Below are positions 9,558 through 18,548 of a stretch of 51,525 nt of DNA, piece after piece (position 1 is the stretch's first letter; every line of letters starts with the position of its first letter). Source of the DNA: Candidatus Omnitrophota bacterium (lineage in GTDB: Bacteria > Omnitrophota > Gorgyraeia > Zapsychrales > Fredricksoniimonadaceae). The position numbers were made by a program, and so were the translations under genes. The notes beneath the pieces were generated by a model. The model was given only the letters and a program-made list of their open reading frames with translations. It was not told the origin of the DNA and made no database searches. The stretch is from assembly GCA_015228785.1 (NCBI GenBank), contig JADGCU010000006.1:1-51525 (forward strand), read 5' to 3'.

Positions 9558-10817
9558 TTAGCGCTTTATAACCCCATAATTAAATTCTACGCCTTCAAAA
9601 AAGTTATAAGGAAGCCGCTCAATCCTCCCAACAACCCTACGCTTACCTTTATTCTGGCCTTGCGTGCGAAAATCAGCATACCATTCCCACACAACTTCAC
9701 CGGAATCCATCACTTCAAACGCGCGCCCTTTGTTGCTCTCGTTGATTAAGGTGTTACCATTAGGAAGTCTCTGAACACTCCCTCTTTCGGCAGTAAAGAA
9801 CTCCTGCCCGGGTTTTTGGCCGTATTGCCATACGATTTGCTTAGACCTAATATCAACAACAATGACTCGCGAAAAATGCTTACTTACGCCGTTATCAAAC
9901 AATAAAATCTTCCCCCCTTTCAAGAACGAGGCATCATGAGGATGACTAATGATGTTCTCTCCCCATTGCCAAATAATCTCCTCTTTGACAGGATCAACAA
10001 CAATAATTCTATTAAGATTTCTGACAGTAACAAGCCAGGCTCCCTTCTTTAAAACACCAGGGATATCCCATTCAAGCCTAACAATGGTATTGCTATGAAA
10101 AAAGTCAAAAATAGGCCTCTTGGCCTTGTCTTGAGATGATTTCCTTTGGTAATCCTTTAGATAATCATGCGCTTCTTTGAGCTTTTCTTGATAACCTCCA
10201 TCTTCTCTAAAGAGTTTACTTAACGAAATCATCTTCAAAATTGCGCCCTCGGAAGAAACCCAAACCAGGGAATTATCATAAGCTTTAAAGCGTAGACCTT
10301 GAGACCGAATGCGAATCGTATTAGAAGTAAGACCAAGAAATCCTCCCTCTTTCAGCCAATAGGCAGCATGATGCGCCGAATGCCTGGGTATATCATATGT
10401 AATAATACTATGAGAATTCGCATCAACAAGTTCCCAACCAACCGGCCTCTGTTCATTAGTTAAAAATATTGACCCGTCAGGAAAAGGTATCGCCTGTTTC
10501 CACCTAAGAGTGCTATCTTGTGGATTTCTTACCCATCGATGAACAAGCCTACCATCCATATCAATTAAATTAGCAAAAACATCCAAGCCCTCATATGACG
10601 TATAAATACTATACCCAGAAAACGCCTTATCTTTCTTATAAATCGTTGTTCCTGCTTTTTCTGGCGAATTTTCTATTGCTACATGTCCAAGATAAGGCAA
10701 TGAAACCAAAGACTCCGTTGGGTTTAAAATGGATTCTGAAGCGCACCAAGACGGACCGCTGAACAATATAGTCGATGACAAGACAAGCGAAATAAATAAT
10801 GATATCCGCAGGCGCAT
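9558..10817 (-). CDS. Exported arylsulfotransferase-like beta-propeller, paralog 3
   Basis: The third ASST-like copy. ATG 10817 starts a signal peptide (MRLRISLFISLVLSSTILF, cut near SWCA); an upstream in-frame TTG at 10841 would add eight residues. The same landmarks appear in order (SAHHAAYWLKEGGFLGL, HSNTIVRLEWD, RGSVQRLPNGNTLIN, GEVVWEWYADF), but it differs at sites that may be catalytic: HPHDASFL in place of HHATFL/HHASFL, and FFHSNTI in place of FHANNI. This suggests the three copies have drifted in substrate or activity. It is the upstream member of the tandem pair; the preceding gap (10818-10974) shows no clear promoter or terminator. Confidence 0.8.
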   Translation of the reverse strand: MRLRISLFISLVLSSTILFSGPSWCASESILNPTESLVSLPYLGHVAIENSPEKAGTTIYKKDKAFSGYSIYTSYEGLDVFANLIDMDGRLVHRWVRNPQDSTLRWKQAIPFPDGSIFLTNEQRPVGWELVDANSHSIITYDIPRHSAHHAAYWLKEGGFLGLTSNTIRIRSQGLRFKAYDNSLVWVSSEGAILKMISLSKLFREDGGYQEKLKEAHDYLKDYQRKSSQDKAKRPIFDFFHSNTIVRLEWDIPGVLKKGAWLVTVRNLNRIIVVDPVKEEIIWQWGENIISHPHDASFLKGGKILLFDNGVSKHFSRVIVVDIRSKQIVWQYGQKPGQEFFTAERGSVQRLPNGNTLINESNKGRAFEVMDSGEVVWEWYADFRTQGQNKGKRRVVGRIERLPYNFFEGVEFNYGVIKR

Positions 10818-10974
10818 AAAGATATAAATTATTGATGACAAGTTATTAATAACCTTTAGCCTTAAATGCTGATCATCCTTAGGCTCTTACGGATTGCCCC
10901 ACTGCACCCGCCGATAAGATCGTTGATCCTCAAGAAGTCAGGAAAAAGAACCGTCCAGGTCCAAAATCTGGTTA

Positions 10975-12357
10975 TCAATCTCTTGCGCTGTATTCTCGAA
11001 ACTGGCGCGCACGATCCCCCCATATCCTAGAGGGATCCACCCCAAGGAGCTGAGAGGCGAGTTCCAACCCCTGAGAAATAGAGTGATCGATATTACAATG
11101 AAGAAACATGCCCCTACGACCAACAGAATAAATCCCTCGTACCGCGTTGATCCTAGAGTATAAACAATCAAAACGTTCTTTCCAATTAAGATCATAAAGC
11201 GGATAGGCCTTTTCTAAACAAATTGAGAACGATCGGATGACTTCAGGCGTATCTTTATAAATCCCTGTAACAAGAAGGTCTTCCAACGCGATCTGAAGAA
11301 GCTCATCATCCCGCTTCAACCACGTTGGATCACCTAGTGAACAAGGAAACTCTATCGTTAATAACACCCCTTCCAAAGACGGATTCAAATCCGGCGAAAA
11401 CTTCTGGATAAGTGAAACCCTTCCCAAACGAACCTTGCGTTCAGGAAAATAAAATGTGTCGTTCCCGAGAGAAGGAACCTGCTTAAGATGCACATAAAGA
11501 ACCCTCAGCCCTCTCCACTTCAACGATTCCGAAGCATCCTGCGGTCCAAACAAGCACTCCTGCAATGCGTCTACAGGGATCGTTGAAATAACCTGTGACG
11601 CCTCAATCTGGTTTGATTTCCCCTGGGGATCTTCGTAAACAACAGAAGAGACCTGAGAATCCTTATCAAAATTCACCTGCGTAACCCTGCATCCTTTCAA
11701 AATCCTGCCTTGGCTCTGAACTATCTCCTGCTCGAATCTTTTCGCAATCTCCCCAATGCCATGACGAGGGTAGAAGAAGTACCGGTCCATTCCCAAAACA
11801 GACTTCCTGATCGCCTTCCAATTGAACGCAAGGCTTCGCCGACGCATCCCCTCAGCCGAGATCCCGGCTGGATCCATTCCCCACAATTTCCACGCAAAAT
11901 CCTCATAAAGGTCTGTATAAATCCTTTGCCCAACGAACGCACACATAGCCTGCTTATAGGAATCTACGGGCCACTTCTGAAGCCGGATGAGATTAGCCAA
12001 ATAACTTAAACCATAAATCAAACTTTTACGAATAGAGATTGCTCGAATAAAATCAAGAATTATTACAGGGTAACGGAGGAATTTACCTTGTAAATATAAC
12101 GCCCCCCTGCGAGGTCGTTTCAGAAGTTCAATGCCCAAATCACTCCTCAAATAGCGCAGGACGCCAACATCTGTATCGGGATGTATACGATGCGACCCAA
12201 GATCAAAGGATATTCCGTCTTTCGTAAGCGTAGCCGCAAGCCCCCCCACATAGGACTCTTTTTCTAGGATCACCACAGAATAACCTTGAGCACGGGACAA
12301 TTCCCTGGCAACTGTTAGCCCCGTCAACCCTGCTCCTAAAACAACAATGTTCTTCAC
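10975..12357 (-). CDS. FAD-dependent protoporphyrinogen-oxidase/UGM-like oxidoreductase
   Basis: A 460-residue amine-oxidase-superfamily flavoprotein. It begins MKNIVVLGAGLTGLTVARELS, then VVILEKESYVGGLAATL, the full FAD-binding Rossmann signature, then FDLGSHRIHPD near residue 53, which matches the GPH/SHR loop of UDP-galactopyranose-mutase-like and HemY-like enzymes. The C-terminus carries GIYSVGRRGMFLHCNIDHSISQG, the second FAD contact. Such enzymes next to glycosyltransferases usually modify a sugar or isoprenoid intermediate. Start is GTG with AGAAGG six bases upstream. It is only loosely similar to the other FAD enzyme at 5777-7042. It follows the B12-type radical SAM gene by 87 bases. 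Confidence 0.75.
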   Translation of the reverse strand: MKNIVVLGAGLTGLTVARELSRAQGYSVVILEKESYVGGLAATLTKDGISFDLGSHRIHPDTDVGVLRYLRSDLGIELLKRPRRGALYLQGKFLRYPVIILDFIRAISIRKSLIYGLSYLANLIRLQKWPVDSYKQAMCAFVGQRIYTDLYEDFAWKLWGMDPAGISAEGMRRRSLAFNWKAIRKSVLGMDRYFFYPRHGIGEIAKRFEQEIVQSQGRILKGCRVTQVNFDKDSQVSSVVYEDPQGKSNQIEASQVISTIPVDALQECLFGPQDASESLKWRGLRVLYVHLKQVPSLGNDTFYFPERKVRLGRVSLIQKFSPDLNPSLEGVLLTIEFPCSLGDPTWLKRDDELLQIALEDLLVTGIYKDTPEVIRSFSICLEKAYPLYDLNWKERFDCLYSRINAVRGIYSVGRRGMFLHCNIDHSISQGLELASQLLGVDPSRIWGDRARQFREYSARD

Positions 12358-12444
12358 GCTGCACCTTCTGTTATAAATTCTTAAAACCAGTAAACAATGT
12401 TTATTTAAATGATCCTTACCGTCTTTCTTAGAGCAAGCGACACC

Positions 12445-13977
12445 CTATTTATACTGTATCCTAAACATCTTAAAACGCTCTCTCAAGTTATCCATACAAA
12501 AAACCTTAAGAGCTGTCACAATCAAAAGAATAAAATACGGGAAAATATATACCTTTTGAATACCTCGATGATCTGACAAGAATTTACGACACCGAAACCG
12601 AAGTATCCGCGTAAAGAAATAAATCGATATTTTAAAATGCATTCTTAAACATGTCATCGTAGTTTCGCGGCTCATTCTTATAAGAGGACCCGCATAATTA
12701 CTCGGAACAGCCAAAATTTCTTCCTCGCTCTTTAGAAGATCGTGCGTTCTGCAAAACTCATATAAAGAAGTCTTCGGATATGGCCGAAAAAAGAAACAAG
12801 TTCCAGAATCCGGGGCAATAGACCTATTAAACTCATAGGTAGCCCGCATTTGAGCTTCTGTTTCAAATGGCAGCCCAATCATGTTCAATGTTGTGAGCTC
12901 GATGCCCGCATCTTTTATAAGCTGACATTTCTCAAGAATAAAGTCATTGGTGGGTGATCGTCCTAAGAATTCATTACGATATGCCTCATCTCCACTCTCG
13001 ATTCCTATTTGCACGCATAAACATCCGCTCTCTTTTAACGCCGATACAATCACTGGCGTAATGCACTCAGCTCTCCCATGAAGCACATAGGGTAATCCGA
13101 TCTCTTCTTTATACTGCGAAGCAAATGAAACAAACCACGACTCCTTGACTAACAGCAAATCGTCATCAAAACCAAAAGACTGATTTTCAGGATACTTTTG
13201 CTGCAACTGCTGAAGCATTCGAATGGCATATTCAACAGGCGGCAATTTGTAATAATAGCGCGAATGCGTAGCACCCTTCAGAGCCGCGTTACAACAATAC
13301 TTACAATCATACGGGCATCCCCGACTAATCATAACCGCAAAACGATTCTTAATATTAGTCTTCCCTACAATGAGCCTTCGCTCTATTTCAGTATTAATAA
13401 CTGAACAACGATCAAAAACAGAATAGTCAGGAAATTCTAATGTAGATAAATCACTAATCGGCTCTGGGATCCTGTTCTTGATGATTGCCTTACCATCTCG
13501 CCAGAAAAATCCTGGAGTAGTAATAATATCTTTCTTCAGACTAATACGTGTTAACAGCTCATCAAGAGGAAATTCCCCCTCTCCTATACAAACACCATGA
13601 AGGGCCGTCTTTCGTAAAGTTTCTTCAGGCTCTAAAGTTGGATGCACTCCTCCAGCAATCTGTAGCACTGCCAGATCCCTTGCGAGAGCATTAGAATATT
13701 TCTGAAGAAATGTAAACTGATTTGTATTGCTTGTGAACCCAATAATAGCTGGACCTTCCTTGAGCACCTTTTTCGTAAAATCATCCACAACCTCTGGATA
13801 ACGCATATGTATAAGGGAAATATTGAACCCGTGCCGCTTAATAATCGGGACCAGACTCGCCACCCCATGATGAGCCCCCTGAATTCTCACGCCAATATCG
13901 AAATGAACAAAAATAAATTTCTTATTCTTATTAATCGCTTCAAGGACTGAAGCATTAAAATGTGCTCTATCATTCAT
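12445..13977 (-). CDS. B12-binding-domain radical SAM enzyme (BchE/RSMB12-like)
   Basis: A 510-residue protein. Residues about 20-150 form a cobalamin-binding-like Rossmann domain (IIGFTSNTNQF, then LQIAGGVHPTLEPEET and CIGEGEFPLDELL), typical of class B radical SAM proteins. The radical SAM core follows with ISRGCPYDCKYCCN near residue 213 (CxxxCxxC for the 4Fe-4S cluster), FGFDDDLLLV, VQIGIESGDEAYR and LTTLNMIGLPFETEAQM. The C-terminus is basic with a hydrophobic stretch (YIFPYFILLIVTALKV). Family members catalyse methylations, ring formations or rearrangements in lipid, hopanoid, bacteriochlorophyll and antibiotic pathways. Substrate unknown. A 178-base gap with no visible signal separates it from the MiaB-like gene upstream. 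Confidence 0.85.
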   Translation of the reverse strand: MNDRAHFNASVLEAINKNKKFIFVHFDIGVRIQGAHHGVASLVPIIKRHGFNISLIHMRYPEVVDDFTKKVLKEGPAIIGFTSNTNQFTFLQKYSNALARDLAVLQIAGGVHPTLEPEETLRKTALHGVCIGEGEFPLDELLTRISLKKDIITTPGFFWRDGKAIIKNRIPEPISDLSTLEFPDYSVFDRCSVINTEIERRLIVGKTNIKNRFAVMISRGCPYDCKYCCNAALKGATHSRYYYKLPPVEYAIRMLQQLQQKYPENQSFGFDDDLLLVKESWFVSFASQYKEEIGLPYVLHGRAECITPVIVSALKESGCLCVQIGIESGDEAYRNEFLGRSPTNDFILEKCQLIKDAGIELTTLNMIGLPFETEAQMRATYEFNRSIAPDSGTCFFFRPYPKTSLYEFCRTHDLLKSEEEILAVPSNYAGPLIRMSRETTMTCLRMHFKISIYFFTRILRFRCRKFLSDHRGIQKVYIFPYFILLIVTALKVFCMDNLRERFKMFRIQYK

Positions 13978-14155
13978 AACCTTTGAAAACTCCTACCGAT
14001 TCACGCACCCCACAGCCATCGCAACATTCAAACCGCAATCACTATCGCGATATTGTTCCAATCCCGATCCGATCGTCCCTGATAACAATCATAAAGGCCG
14101 TCGCAAGAATTTACTCTCTCCCAAAACGCCTCTGATAAATCTTAAAAGAATCGGC

Positions 14156-15391
14156 CTATGACTTAACTTGCTTTTTCCCGTAACGTCGCCTTAGTACTGC
14201 CCAGTGAAAAATAAAATACAACACTCTCTGCCGCCAAATCTTTATTTTATTCGGAATCTTATCGGGAAAAGTGCTCGCAAGGGTGCCCGCTCTTTCATCG
14301 TAACGAAATCCGTTAATTGTTATAAACGGAATCCGTCTTATAACATCGAGCGTCTCTTCAAAATCCTCTTGAGTTTCTCCAGGAAAACCCACAATTACAT
14401 CTGTTCTAAGGGCGATATTCCGATCTTTGGATAAAACACCATTCGCAAGCGCCATGAAATTCATTTTTGTATACCGCCGATTCATCCTCTCTAGAATTCG
14501 ATCACTCCCAGATTGTAAAACGAGATGTATGGATTTGATCCTGCCAGGGATTATACATTCAAGAAATAAATCCATATGATCAACGCAATACATCGGATTC
14601 AGATTAAATAGCGTTAAGCTGAATTTTCCTCCCAAAGAAAAAATATCTCTTAACAACGCAATAAAATCCATTTCACGATCCAGTCCATAGGATGAGAGGT
14701 CATCGGCCACTAACACAAAATGATCGTAACCTTTCTCCAAAGCCGCATTAATTTCTTGAACAATATCGGCCCCGTTCCGGCTCTGGACGAGCGGCCCTTT
14801 GGCCAGCTTAGTTGAACAATAACTGCAATTATGAATACAGCCGACAGCGCACCTCACAAAATAAGTATGCGGGGAATACGCATATGTTGTATTGAGAAAG
14901 TTCTCGAACGTCATCGCAATAGGCACCCCGATCCTCTTTAAGAGCCCAGTTATATGCGTTAAAAAAGATCGCTTCAACCGCCACAACCTCACCATCGGAT
15001 GATAGAATTCCATCTTGGCCATATTACGCATCATGACCTGATCCCGTCTTTGCGGAAATTTGAATTCTTTCTCGAGAAGATGGATTTCCTGGGGAGAAAA
15101 TACGAAACAACCATATCGTTTTTGAATACTATCTTTCAAATCTTCCGGGCAACATCCACCTAACACGACCTTCACGCCAAGATCAGATGCCTCTTTAAGC
15201 CTTGTGAAAGCCTCTCGAACCCGATTCTCGCTCACATTACACATGCATATAATCACAACGGAAGCCTTGTCCATCTTATCAACAAGCGCATACCCGTTAT
15301 TGAGAAACACGCGTGCATAATCATCCGCATCCAATGACGACGGATAACACCCAGGTTCGATTTTCCGAATATACACATTTTTATTTTGCAT
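14156..15391 (-). CDS. MiaB-like radical SAM enzyme without TRAM domain
   Basis: A 411-residue protein laid out like a methylthiotransferase. The N-terminal UPF0004-type domain has the three cluster Cys at about residue 15 (PGCYP), about 50 (ICMCNV) and about 80 (LGGCCPED). The radical SAM site is CIHNCSYC near residue 188, then LVLQSGSDRILERMNRRY and TDVIVGFPGETQEDFEETL, both classical MiaB/RimO signatures. MiaB and RimO end in a TRAM RNA/protein-binding domain; this protein stops after FRYDERAGTLAS plus about 35 residues with no TRAM. So it is probably not a tRNA enzyme but a paralog recruited to this pathway. ATG with AAGGATG upstream. Confidence 0.8.
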   Translation of the reverse strand: MQNKNVYIRKIEPGCYPSSLDADDYARVFLNNGYALVDKMDKASVVIICMCNVSENRVREAFTRLKEASDLGVKVVLGGCCPEDLKDSIQKRYGCFVFSPQEIHLLEKEFKFPQRRDQVMMRNMAKMEFYHPMVRLWRLKRSFLTHITGLLKRIGVPIAMTFENFLNTTYAYSPHTYFVRCAVGCIHNCSYCSTKLAKGPLVQSRNGADIVQEINAALEKGYDHFVLVADDLSSYGLDREMDFIALLRDIFSLGGKFSLTLFNLNPMYCVDHMDLFLECIIPGRIKSIHLVLQSGSDRILERMNRRYTKMNFMALANGVLSKDRNIALRTDVIVGFPGETQEDFEETLDVIRRIPFITINGFRYDERAGTLASTFPDKIPNKIKIWRQRVLYFIFHWAVLRRRYGKKQVKS

Positions 15392-15407
15392 ACATCAACA
15401 TCCTTCA

Positions 15408-16334
15408 TCAGGGCATTGCTGCCTCGGTCCCTTTTTCTAGAAAGAAATTCAATATTCTATCCGCCTTACATATTTTTACAATGGTGCCAAAATCCAGAGG
15501 CCGCATTACCTTTTCATTTTCGTCAATATAATTTATATAGAACCCATATGCTCTCAACTGATCCAATAATAAAACGGGGTCAGATCCGACATTTTTGCAG
15601 CCCAAAGGCCAAAATTCCATAAATATCTTTACACTCGATTTGCAATTCCTCAAAAAAGAGTCCGCTCCCTCGACTACTAATGCCTCTGCGCCTTCAGTAT
15701 CAATCTTAACAATATCAATTTTTTTAGGATCCTTTATCACCTCAGCGATATAGGCATCCAAAGAAATACATTGCACATCAATATATTTTAAATTCCTGCG
15801 AAAGAACCCTTGTGAAAAAAAGGAGACATTTCTGTTAGAGAGTGAGGTAATACATAAATCATCATCATCTATAAACAATTTGCAGCTCCCATTCTTATCC
15901 GAAAGCGCCTTAGGGATCGGGACAATATTCACACTCTTATTTTCATTTATGTTCTTAACAAGATAACTAAAATTCTGTGGTTCAGGCTCAAACGCGTAAA
16001 CCATTCCATTTTCACCAACCAATCTGGATGCTATCAATGAATAATAGCCAATATTCGCACCAATATCTATTACAGTCATACCCGGGCACAGAGTCCTTTT
16101 AAATAATTCCGTCTCATAAGGCTCATAAACGCCATTAATATAAACACTGCGGCTCAGGTCATCATCCCTGAGAGGAATAAATATTCGGCTATCCTGACAC
16201 AAAACAGGCGAACCTCGCCCTGGTTTTAATATCCTGAAAATCACTCTAGCAAAAGCAACAACTCCCGGAATTCGACCGATAGAAAATTTTTGAAATATAT
16301 TGACGATGATCTTGAAGAACTCAACAATTTTCAA
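15408..16334 (-). CDS. FkbM-family SAM-dependent methyltransferase
   Basis: A 308-residue protein. After about 75 N-terminal residues it shows YEPYETELFKRTLCPG and VIDIGANIGYYSLIAS near residue 98 (SAM-binding motif I in FkbM form), then YAFEPEPQNFSYLVKNI, VDIVKIDTEGAE and FMEFWPLGC, the usual run for FkbM O-methyltransferases. These methylate sugar or polyketide hydroxyls and are common in surface-polysaccharide loci. The start is TTG 16334 with AAAGG six bases upstream; no ATG lies early enough. The GT4 gene ends 10 bases upstream, so the two are surely co-transcribed. Confidence 0.85.
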   Translation of the reverse strand: MKIVEFFKIIVNIFQKFSIGRIPGVVAFARVIFRILKPGRGSPVLCQDSRIFIPLRDDDLSRSVYINGVYEPYETELFKRTLCPGMTVIDIGANIGYYSLIASRLVGENGMVYAFEPEPQNFSYLVKNINENKSVNIVPIPKALSDKNGSCKLFIDDDDLCITSLSNRNVSFFSQGFFRRNLKYIDVQCISLDAYIAEVIKDPKKIDIVKIDTEGAEALVVEGADSFLRNCKSSVKIFMEFWPLGCKNVGSDPVLLLDQLRAYGFYINYIDENEKVMRPLDFGTIVKICKADRILNFFLEKGTEAAMP

Positions 16335-16344
16335 TGATAACCTT

Positions 16345-17391
16345 TCATAAAGCCGGAGGCAAGCGGTTATAAGACAATCGGAGTTTCCGAAAGAAACTTT
16401 CCCCTATTTGATTCCAGTCATAGTTCGCTTTAATAAATCGTTCTCCTGCCTCTTCTCGGCCATCACTTTGCCGTAGAACCTGTAAAATTCTATCCGCATA
16501 CTCCGCAACAGATGATGAACACTGATACGTATATTTCTTGAACCTTACAAACTCTCCGTAGTCATTGCAAACCACCTTCTTTCTCATAGCCAAATACTCT
16601 CTAACTTTCATTGAAGCTCTGAAAAGATTGACTTTCTTTAATTCATAATAGGCCAAACAAATATCTGCCTTTGCCATCTCTGCGACTATCGCCTCTTTAG
16701 ATAATGAACCAATAAATATGGCATTAACTCCGATTTCTTTTGCCAGCCGTTCAAAAAATTCTTTTTTAGGCCCGCCTCCAGCAATGATGAATGGAGCATG
16801 AATTTTATCTTGGACCAGCTTAACAGCCTTTAATATAGGAGATAGGTCCGCGGCTAAATTCAAATGAGCCATATAGAACAATGAATTCTTATCAAAAGCC
16901 TGGTTTTTATAAAAAAAGCTTCTTAAATCAACGCCTTGGTCCAATTTGTATAATTTCTCCTCATTAACACAAAGCACATTCACAATAAAATCCCTTAACA
17001 GATCATTGTGGTAAGTAATAATATCAAAGAATCGCGGCCCAATTCTCTGAAAGAACAAGATAACTTTAGAAGGAAATTCCGAGAAATATCCATGATCCAA
17101 ATCATCCACATCTACAACAATAAACTTGCGCTTTACATATTTAGCAAACAATAATGGTATCGTAATGTTCGGAAATGGCTTTACGCCTATAAAAACATCC
17201 GCATCAGATGCCAAAACATAAAAGAAATATGCAAACAATGAAAGAAAAACATCCAACATAAAGGGAAGCCCTTTTGGAAAAGGGACAACATAAACGACAT
17301 CACAGTGCTTCTTGAGAGAATCCGCCAAGTACGCAGCCCTCAACCAGCAGCCTGTATCACGCGGAAGAGCAGACAATATCATGACCTTCAT
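16345..17391 (-). CDS. GT4-type glycosyltransferase
   Basis: A 348-residue GT-B protein. The N-terminal half has LPRDTGCWLRAAYLADSL and a hydrophobic segment near residue 70 that docks many GT4 enzymes to the membrane. The C-terminal half has LAADLSPILKAV, FIIAGGGPKKEFFERLAKE, AIFIGSLSKEAIVAEMAKADICLAY (broken here for length) and VREYLAMRKKVVCND, matching the donor-binding region of family 4. The classic EX7E is degenerate, as in several family members. Its start overlaps the stop of the upstream radical SAM gene by 4 bases (ATGA), showing translational coupling. Confidence 0.75.
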   Translation of the reverse strand: MKVMILSALPRDTGCWLRAAYLADSLKKHCDVVYVVPFPKGLPFMLDVFLSLFAYFFYVLASDADVFIGVKPFPNITIPLLFAKYVKRKFIVVDVDDLDHGYFSEFPSKVILFFQRIGPRFFDIITYHNDLLRDFIVNVLCVNEEKLYKLDQGVDLRSFFYKNQAFDKNSLFYMAHLNLAADLSPILKAVKLVQDKIHAPFIIAGGGPKKEFFERLAKEIGVNAIFIGSLSKEAIVAEMAKADICLAYYELKKVNLFRASMKVREYLAMRKKVVCNDYGEFVRFKKYTYQCSSSVAEYADRILQVLRQSDGREEAGERFIKANYDWNQIGESFFRKLRLSYNRLPPAL

Positions 17392-18428
17392 AGGAACAAT
17401 CTCGGCCAGAAAGATTGGTTATACGTTAAATTCGTCATTTGAAAACACGAATGCGTACAAAAACATTCTCTCTTGCGAATATCGTCTCTTTGGTTGTTCG
17501 CATCTTTTGAATTCCATATGTTATAAAAAGATTCCTCACCCAGATTCCCGATCTTTGGCCGCAACTCACAAAAAGAAACATCCCCCTTATAATCAACAAC
17601 ACAATGAAATCGCCCAGCAAGACAAGGAAATGGCTGCGTTCTTGTCTCCAGAATCTTCATATATGCTTCATAAAGAATTACCCTCGCTTTAAATGCGATC
17701 CTCCGGTCCACAGTACTGCGAGAATGAGAATAGTCTCTCCATATCTTGAAAAGAGTTGGCTTTATTTCCTTCAATTCTTCCAGCCCCAAGAAAAGACTTT
17801 CGTGATGGCCACAGCCCCTAAGTATTTCAAAATCATGAAAATCTAATAACGGCATTCTACGTATTAATTCACTATGCAACAATTGCAAAGAATCATAATT
17901 ATGCCTAGTAAGTACCGTATTGACCCGGATACCAAGACAGGGATACGATTTCTTCAAAGGAGCTATTCGCTCATAGGTTTCTATGACTTTATCAAAACAC
18001 CGACTTCCTCGCATTTTATCGTGTATTATGCGAGGGCCATCAATGGAAAGAATAATACTCACATGTTTAATCCTCCCATATTCAAGTATTTTTCTAACAT
18101 TCGAAACAATCTGTTCCGTCAAAGTTCCATTTGTGGGAATTGAGAAAATATTGATTCTGTTGTTCAGGACAAATAACTTATAAATTTCAAATATGTCTTC
18201 CCTTAAAAATGGCTCCCCCCCAGACAAGTCTACCTCTGATAACCTCCCCAGCTGTTGCGATATATTACTGATCTGCTGAAGAGTGAGGTCAGGTGACTTA
18301 GAGAATAATTCGTTCTTAACAAAACAATGTTTACAAAATAAATTACATTTACTGGTAACAAATAAAATCAAATATCTCGGTTTTCTGTAGAAATCTTTTA
18401 GGAAAGATTCTTTAATCTTAGTCAACAT
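17388..18428 (-). CDS. Radical SAM/SPASM-type enzyme
   Basis: The ATG at 18428 starts MLTKIKESFLKDFYRKPRYL, a typical lead-in; an upstream TTG at 18479 would add a Gly-rich stretch that is just the G-rich leader. Key sites: FVTSKCNLFCKHCFV near residue 27 (CxxxCxxC), DLSGGEPFLREDI near 65 (GGEP SAM-binding motif) and IILSIDGPRIIHDKMRG. The C-terminal part has a SPASM-like Cys set (PCLAGRFHCVVDYKG, VSFCELRPKIGN, ECFCTHSCFQM) that would bind auxiliary clusters. Such enzymes modify peptides, sugars or lipids. Coupled to the GT4 gene downstream by a 4-base overlap. Confidence 0.8.
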   Translation of the reverse strand: MLTKIKESFLKDFYRKPRYLILFVTSKCNLFCKHCFVKNELFSKSPDLTLQQISNISQQLGRLSEVDLSGGEPFLREDIFEIYKLFVLNNRINIFSIPTNGTLTEQIVSNVRKILEYGRIKHVSIILSIDGPRIIHDKMRGSRCFDKVIETYERIAPLKKSYPCLGIRVNTVLTRHNYDSLQLLHSELIRRMPLLDFHDFEILRGCGHHESLFLGLEELKEIKPTLFKIWRDYSHSRSTVDRRIAFKARVILYEAYMKILETRTQPFPCLAGRFHCVVDYKGDVSFCELRPKIGNLGEESFYNIWNSKDANNQRDDIRKRECFCTHSCFQMTNLTYNQSFWPRLFL

Positions 18429-18548
18429 AAGAAGTCTAAATCCCCCTCCCCCGCATCTTTTCAACAAGAGTGGCCTCAAACCGGAGGGTTAATTAATTTT
18501 AGGTTCAATGCTTACATTAATTCGGCAACAATATATCTACAGCATAAA

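Noticed and set aside
15340-15365. tRNA T-loop-like GGTTCGA
   Set aside because: It lies inside the MiaB-like coding region and no matching acceptor or anticodon stem is nearby.
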